64,000 nucleotides of DNA, taken from the NCBI GenBank assembly GCA_018822105.1, contig JAHJLB010000011.1, forward strand, positions 62,001-126,000. Reading direction: 5' to 3'. A program made the position numbers and the translations under genes. The stretch's first letter is position 1; every line of letters starts with the position of its first letter. The notes beneath the pieces are model-generated. The model was not told where the DNA came from. It worked only from the letters and a program-made list of their open reading frames with translations, and did not search any database. The DNA is from Pseudomonadota bacterium. Its GTDB lineage: Bacteria; Desulfobacterota; Desulfovibrionia; Desulfovibrionales; Desulfovibrionaceae. Shown piece after piece: positions 59,600 to 64,000 of the stretch.

Positions 59600-61222
59600 G
59601 TGGGTACAATAAGCAGGAAATATTTTTTACGAGCCGACACAAGACCAGAGACAGAAACACTTAACACCACACATACAAAGAGCACATGCTCCAACGCATT
59701 TGTCAATTTTCTGCCAAAGTGGTTTATAGGAATTACTGGAATTCTATACACGACAGGATTCTTGGTTGTGTCTTGGCATTTAGGTAGAATGGGCATTAAA
59801 GAAGCTGGAAGCGACATATTCAAACTTAAATTCATTGAAATTGGAATACTCTACATGTTGCCGTATACGCTCATTGTATTTCCTACAGTTTTACTATTCA
59901 AGTTGTGGAGGATAAGACGCCAATTGCTTTCCAATTCAAATTTTAGCGAAAGAATATTAAAACGAAAATGGAGAGATTTGAATATTAGGACGGCTTGCGC
60001 GCTGGTGTCATTTATCTTATACTTTTTATACTTTATTATTTTTTTGTATTTTTCGCCACATGACTACATAAAGAAGCATGTTACTGAGGTTATTGAGATA
60101 TGCATACTGCCGATATCATATATTGCCATAGCGCGAGGTTTACCAAAGATCTATGACAAATGGCTGCTACACAAAGCCAAGATAAATAATGGCGACTTAA
60201 GCACTTTCAATCGTGAACAGTTTTTCATTGAAAAGCATACAACGAAACAGTACTTTTACATAAGCGTTACGTCAAGAATCATACCGACACTCGCTGTAAT
60301 TATTACTTCAGTGCTAATTATTGTGAGCAACAATCAGCTTCGTTCTGCAATATACAATTCACTTACAAACAATGGATCGTTTCTATACATAACGTTTACA
60401 ACATTCAGCATGCTCATCGCGATTTACGTCATTAAACGATTCGAATCAAACTCAGTTGTAGACGGCATTAAGGTAATATATCTTGGTTTTTCGTCAATCG
60501 TTATTGGCACTTTCTTTTATTATAATATTATTGCATTTTCATCAAATATTTACCCTTTAATTCCAGCCTACAAAGGTGGGGGGGACTACTCGCAAATGGC
60601 TGATACAATAATATATTTTAGAGAGAATTATTCTATTGGCGCACACCCACCAGTTATTCCGAAACAAATTCTTGCAGCAAAATCAAAAACTGTTTCCAAA
60701 AGACTAAAAATTGTTTACGATACTCAATTTGCGATTTATGCAACTGAGATAAACTACCTTGCTAGACAAGAAGGAGAGTTGCCACAGCCTTCAACAATAT
60801 ATTGCCTTAGGCGTGAAAATATTGCTTCAATGGAATTTAGCTGGGGTTCACCAAATTTCAGATTATCCGACTTTGACAAGACTAGTTTCATAAAATTTTG
60901 CGACCGACTAAACGCGAGAACAACTGGCACCTCTGTTCACAATATTTTACAGTTAAATACCTTACTTGAGGATTGCTCTCTATACAATCGGTTCAAAAGA
61001 ATTAACAGCCAAGCTATAGGCGGAAAAGAATTCAAGGTCTTGTTTACTGCATTTCAACCATACATGTTTCGAAAATTTAAAACACTTCGTACCGACGAAC
61101 AGCGAATAGTTTTATGTTTCAATAGGGCTTTGATAGAATCTCTTTTTGTGGGGTGTCCAAAATCTGACTTTTTGAACGAAGTTCTCAATGAAAGTCCATA
61201 CTCACCTCAGTTGAAATGTTAA
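59600..61222 (+). CDS. AT-rich, horizontally acquired multi-pass membrane protein of unknown function
   Basis: The 540-residue product has about eight hydrophobic segments in its first 320 residues (for example IGITGILYTTGFLVV, YMLPYTLIVFPTVLLF, ACALVSFILYFLYFIIFLYF, FTTFSMLIAIYVI). A soluble C-terminal region of about 220 residues follows, with RLKIVYDTQFAIYATEINYL. GGGAGGA lies before the GTG. G+C is about one third by eye, against two thirds in neighbours, and codon use is AT-rich, so it was imported. No mobility gene is adjacent. No family is recognised. Being foreign, membrane-bound and flanked by core genes, it could be a defence or exclusion gene, but this is speculation. Confidence 0.78.
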   Translation: MGTISRKYFLRADTRPETETLNTTHTKSTCSNAFVNFLPKWFIGITGILYTTGFLVVSWHLGRMGIKEAGSDIFKLKFIEIGILYMLPYTLIVFPTVLLFKLWRIRRQLLSNSNFSERILKRKWRDLNIRTACALVSFILYFLYFIIFLYFSPHDYIKKHVTEVIEICILPISYIAIARGLPKIYDKWLLHKAKINNGDLSTFNREQFFIEKHTTKQYFYISVTSRIIPTLAVIITSVLIIVSNNQLRSAIYNSLTNNGSFLYITFTTFSMLIAIYVIKRFESNSVVDGIKVIYLGFSSIVIGTFFYYNIIAFSSNIYPLIPAYKGGGDYSQMADTIIYFRENYSIGAHPPVIPKQILAAKSKTVSKRLKIVYDTQFAIYATEINYLARQEGELPQPSTIYCLRRENIASMEFSWGSPNFRLSDFDKTSFIKFCDRLNARTTGTSVHNILQLNTLLEDCSLYNRFKRINSQAIGGKEFKVLFTAFQPYMFRKFKTLRTDEQRIVLCFNRALIESLFVGCPKSDFLNEVLNESPYSPQLKC

Positions 61223-61238
61223 CAAATACCCAACGCAA

Positions 61239-61270
61239 AAAGCCCGCCACGGAAATCCGCAGCGGGCTTT
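61239..61270. terminator. Bidirectional terminator between orphan gene and rpsT
   Basis: AAAGCCCGC (61239-61247) pairs with GCGGGCTTT (61262-61270), with a short inner CGG/CCG extension. A run of A on the left gives a U-run for leftward rpsT transcripts; rightward transcripts from the orphan gene end in UUU. The genes converge on it. Confidence 0.85.
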
Positions 61271-61294
61271 ATCGTCAGATAAGGGCAAACAGGT

Positions 61295-61567
61295 CTAGAC
61301 GGAAGCGGCCATCTTGTTGATGGCGGTCTGCAGGCGGCCAATGCAGCGGCCGGCTTTCTTCCAGTGGATGACCTTGTTGGAGGCGGCGCGGTCGAGCACG
61401 GCGCTGGCGATCTTGAGCGCAGCGTTGGCGTTCTCGGTGCTCTTCTCGGCCAGGGCCTGGCGCACGGCCTTCACAACGTTCTTGATGCGGGTCTTGACGG
61501 CCTTGTTGCGGGCCTGGCGCTTGAGGCTCTGACGGTGCCTTTTCGCGGCGGAAGGATGATTGGCCAA
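61295..61567 (-). CDS. rpsT: 30S ribosomal protein S20
   Basis: The 90-residue basic protein starts [20 protein letters not shown] and has [14 protein letters not shown] and the C-terminal [10 protein letters not shown], as in S20. It helps assemble the 16S rRNA 5' domain. The ATG has AGGAGA upstream. It ends 25 bases before the shared terminator. Confidence 0.96.
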   Translation of the reverse strand: MANHPSAAKRHRQSLKRQARNKAVKTRIKNVVKAVRQALAEKSTENANAALKIASAVLDRAASNKVIHWKKAGRCIGRLQTAINKMAASV

Positions 61568-61624
61568 CGCTCTTTCTCCTGATTCTTTATGTTGTTTGAA
61601 CCCGACATTGAGTCGAGAGAGGAT

Positions 61625-61653
61625 GCTTAATCACAGCGCCGCGCGCGTGTCAA
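61625..61653 (-). promoter_or_regulatory. Candidate rpsT promoter
   Basis: On the minus strand a perfect TTGACA (61653-61648) is followed after 17 bases by TTAAGC (61630-61625), in the 94-base gap upstream of rpsT. The -35 is consensus and the -10 is weak. Confidence 0.55.
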
Positions 61654-61661
61654 GCTGTTTC

Positions 61662-63767
61662 CTACACCTGCAAGGCCCCGAAATCCGCCAGCCTGCCCAG
61701 GCGCTCCACCAGCGAGTAAAGGATATTCAGGCGGTTCTGGCGCAAATCCGCGTCCTCGGCCATGACCATGACGTTGTCGAAGAAGGCGTCCACAGCCGGG
61801 CGCAGCTCGCCCAGCATGGCCAAGAGGCCGGCAAAGTCGTCCGCGGCCCAGAGCTCCTCAAAGCGCCCGGCGCTGTCGCGCAGGCTTTTCGCCAGCACGC
61901 GCTCCTGCTCCATCTCCAGGCGCGCCTCGTCCACGCTGGCGGAAAGCGCGGCCCCGGCCTCGTCCCCCTGCTTGCGGATGATGTTGGCTGCGCGCTTGAA
62001 GGTCAAGACGGCCTGCTCGAAGTCCGGCTGGCGGCTGAATGTGGTCAGGGCGTCGAAGCGCATCTTGAGGGTGCGGATGTCCGCAAAGCCCGCGCCCAAG
62101 GCGGCATCGGCCACGCGGCTGTCCGCGTCCTGGCCGCTGGCGAACAGGGCCCGCAGGCGCTGGCCGAAGAAGTCCAGCATCTTCGCCTGCGCCTCCTCCG
62201 GGGCCAGCTTCCACTTCACGCCCGCGTAGCCTTCCGTCTTGTCGAAGCCCTCCTGGGCCCAGGCAAGCACCTCGTCGAGCCTCAGGCGCAGGCCGTGCTC
62301 CATGACGATGCGGCTGATGCCCAGGGCCGCGCGGCGCAGAGCGTAGGGGTCGGCCGCCCCGGTGGGGATCATGCCCAGACCGAAGCATCCGGCCATGGTG
62401 TCGGCCTTGTCGGCGATGGCCAGGAGGGCGCCGGGAAGGGTCGCGGGCACCGGGGAATCCGGCCCGGCGGGCAGGTACTGCTCGGCGATGGCCTGGGCGG
62501 TCAACTCGCTCTCGCCCTTTTTGCGGGCGTAGATGCCGCCGATGACGCCCTGCAGGCTGTCGAACTCGTACACCAGCTCGCTCATGAGGTCGGCCTTGGC
62601 CAGCCGGCCGGCGCGCTTCAGGTCGGCCACAGGCAGGCCGCAGGCTTGGGCCAGCCGGCCGCACAGGATTTCCAGGCGGCGGGACTTGTCGCCCATGCTG
62701 CCGAGGGGGCCGAGAAAAACAACGCTGTCGAGCTTGGCCAGCCACTCGTCCAGGCTCGTGTCCAGGTCGGCCTCCCAGAAGAAGCGGGCGTCCTCCAGCC
62801 GGGCCTTCAGCACACGCTCCCAGCCTTTTTTGACCAGGGCCATGTCCAGGGGCTCGATGTTCAGGGTGGTCAGGAAATACGGCAGCAGGTTGCCGTCCGC
62901 CCCGGTGATGCCGAAACTCTTCTGGTGGCTCTGCATGCTGGTCAGGAGCACCTGCGCGGGCAGCTCCAGGTACAGCCGGGCGAATTCGCCCAGGATGGGC
63001 CGGGGGAACTCCACCAGGTTGGCCACCTCAAGGAGCAGGCTCTCGTCCCAGACAACTGCGCCGCCCAGGGTGGCGGCCAGGCGGTCGCCCTCGGCGCGAA
63101 CGAGCTCCAGGCGCTCGCGGGCGTCCAGCACCACGTTGCCCTTGTCGCGGATGATGTCGAAATAGTCCACGGCGCTGTCCACGGCAAAGGGGCCGGGGCC
63201 CAGCACCCGGTGGCCGAAGGTGACGCGGCCGCTGGTCAGGCCCGCAATGTCGATGGGCACCACGTTTTCGTCCAGCAGGGCCAGCACCCAGCGCAAGGGG
63301 CGGCCGAAGAGAAAGTCCATGCTGCCCCACTTCATGCGCTTGGGGAAGGACAGGGATTTGCAGGCCGCGAGGCAGAGCCCGGGCAGGATGTCCTGGGTCA
63401 GGCCGCCGCCCACGGTCTTGCGCGCGGCCAGATACTCGCCCTTGGGGGTCTGCTGCACGAAGAGGTCGGCCTCGGACACGCCCTGGGTCTTGGCGAAGCC
63501 AAGGCCGGCCTTGGTCAGCTGTCCGTCGGCGTAGGCGATGCGCACGGGCGGGCCGGAGACGATCTCCTCCTCCAGGCGCTGGCTGGGAGCCAGTCCGGAG
63601 ACGTGGGCCACAAGGCGTCGCGGGGTGGCGTAGGTCTTGACCCCGGCATGGTCGATGCGCGCCTCGGCCAGCAGACGCTCGAACAGCTCCACCAGATCCT
63701 CGCCCAGGCGCGGCACGAAGCGCGCGGGCATTTCCTCGGTGCCTATTTCCAGTATGAATTCAGACAT
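61662..63767 (-). CDS. glyS: Glycyl-tRNA synthetase beta subunit
   Basis: The 701-residue protein opens with FILEIGTEEMPARFVPRLGE and contains LVAHVSGLAP, the long helical core with MKWGSMDFLFGRPLRWVLAL, EFPRPILGEFARLYLELPAQ, GIYARKKGESELTAQAIAEQ and ADPYALRRAALGI, and a C-terminal DALRED-like domain. These are the GlyS signatures. It forms the alpha2-beta2 glycyl-tRNA synthetase with GlyQ, encoded 15 bases upstream on the same strand. Confidence 0.97.
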   Translation of the reverse strand: MSEFILEIGTEEMPARFVPRLGEDLVELFERLLAEARIDHAGVKTYATPRRLVAHVSGLAPSQRLEEEIVSGPPVRIAYADGQLTKAGLGFAKTQGVSEADLFVQQTPKGEYLAARKTVGGGLTQDILPGLCLAACKSLSFPKRMKWGSMDFLFGRPLRWVLALLDENVVPIDIAGLTSGRVTFGHRVLGPGPFAVDSAVDYFDIIRDKGNVVLDARERLELVRAEGDRLAATLGGAVVWDESLLLEVANLVEFPRPILGEFARLYLELPAQVLLTSMQSHQKSFGITGADGNLLPYFLTTLNIEPLDMALVKKGWERVLKARLEDARFFWEADLDTSLDEWLAKLDSVVFLGPLGSMGDKSRRLEILCGRLAQACGLPVADLKRAGRLAKADLMSELVYEFDSLQGVIGGIYARKKGESELTAQAIAEQYLPAGPDSPVPATLPGALLAIADKADTMAGCFGLGMIPTGAADPYALRRAALGISRIVMEHGLRLRLDEVLAWAQEGFDKTEGYAGVKWKLAPEEAQAKMLDFFGQRLRALFASGQDADSRVADAALGAGFADIRTLKMRFDALTTFSRQPDFEQAVLTFKRAANIIRKQGDEAGAALSASVDEARLEMEQERVLAKSLRDSAGRFEELWAADDFAGLLAMLGELRPAVDAFFDNVMVMAEDADLRQNRLNILYSLVERLGRLADFGALQV

Positions 63768-63782
63768 ATGGTGTTGCTCCGA

Positions 63783-64000
63783 CTATTTTTCGGCGAGCAT
63801 GGGGTAGCCCATGGCCTCGCGCTGGGCGGCGTACAGGGCGGCGATGGCCGAGGCCAGGTTGCGCACCCGGCCGATGTACCCCGTGCGTTCGGTGATGGAG
63901 ATGGCCCCGCGCGCGTCCAGAAGATTGAAGGTGTGCGAACACTTGAGGCAGTAGTCGTAGGCGGGCCAGGGCACCCCGGCCTCCACCAGGCGCTTGCACT
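63783..64000 (-). CDS. glyQ: Glycyl-tRNA synthetase alpha subunit, C-terminal part
   Basis: Only the last 71 or so codons are in the window; the gene continues past the right edge. The visible [19 protein letters not shown], then [20 protein letters not shown] and [20 protein letters not shown], are the standard end of GlyQ. It precedes glyS with 15 bases between them. Confidence 0.94.
   Translation of the reverse strand, partial: CKRLVEAGVPWPAYDYCLKCSHTFNLLDARGAISITERTGYIGRVRNLASAIAALYAAQREAMGYPMLAEK

Overview
The window looks like the chromosome of a GC-rich, flagellated, Gram-negative deltaproteobacterium, most likely of the Desulfovibrio group. This is judged from gene content and protein style, not from a database search. 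The clues are split-subunit GlyQS, a Rel/SpoT-type synthetase-hydrolase, a fused AccA-AccD carboxyltransferase, motAB next to a PilZ gene, and a nadC-nadA-nadB run. Two compositional breaks stand out: the lysogeny/cargo part of a prophage (about 14.7-17.8 kb) and one strongly AT-rich gene (59.6-61.2 kb).

Positions 1 to about 20563 are the right-hand part of a prophage; the head genes lie off the left edge. In order it holds a lysis cassette (small membrane protein, lytic transglycosylase, Rz with an embedded Rz1), connector/tail-completion genes, and a Mu-like contractile tail (gp38-like protein, sheath, tube, tail assembly chaperone with a -1 frameshift signal, tape measure, gpN, gpP, gp45, gp46, gp47, gp48). 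A collar/fibre module with a polyglycine adhesin and a small TraR/DksA zinc finger follow. A strong bidirectional terminator then separates the tail operon from a leftward lysogenic operon. That operon runs from the repressor through a zinc-ribbon membrane protein and a TIR-like (ThsB-type) protein to a RipA-like membrane protein. The TIR/membrane pair overlap by ATGA and form the best candidate anti-phage system here. The rightward early genes (Cro-like, CII-like, excisionase-like) face a tyrosine integrase. The prophage ends in a duplicated 3' half of a tRNA-Arg(CCG), which marks the attachment site.

The chromosome resumes with sodC and a tightly overlapping envelope operon. It encodes a YdbH-like giant, a YdbL-like lipoprotein, a 2840-residue exported CHAT protein (TolB-like propeller, TPRs, a degenerate and an intact CHAT domain) and an exported M48 protease. 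Next, on the minus strand, are an oligopeptide-binding lipoprotein, rel and a small secreted protein. On the plus strand follow an SNF2/SWIM helicase, a membrane protein and a DUF3783 protein.

The minus-strand block 44.7-52.9 kb holds a methyltransferase, ssb, a divergent three-gene biotin-dependent carboxylase cluster, a PilZ protein and motAB. On the plus strand, a purine nucleoside phosphorylase is followed by a FlgO-like lipoprotein behind a good sigma-28-type promoter, then nadC-nadA-nadB and an M48/PDZ lipoprotein. After the AT-rich orphan membrane gene, the window closes with leftward rpsT, glyS and the end of glyQ.

All family calls come from motifs and domain style read by eye. No alignment, structure prediction or search was run.
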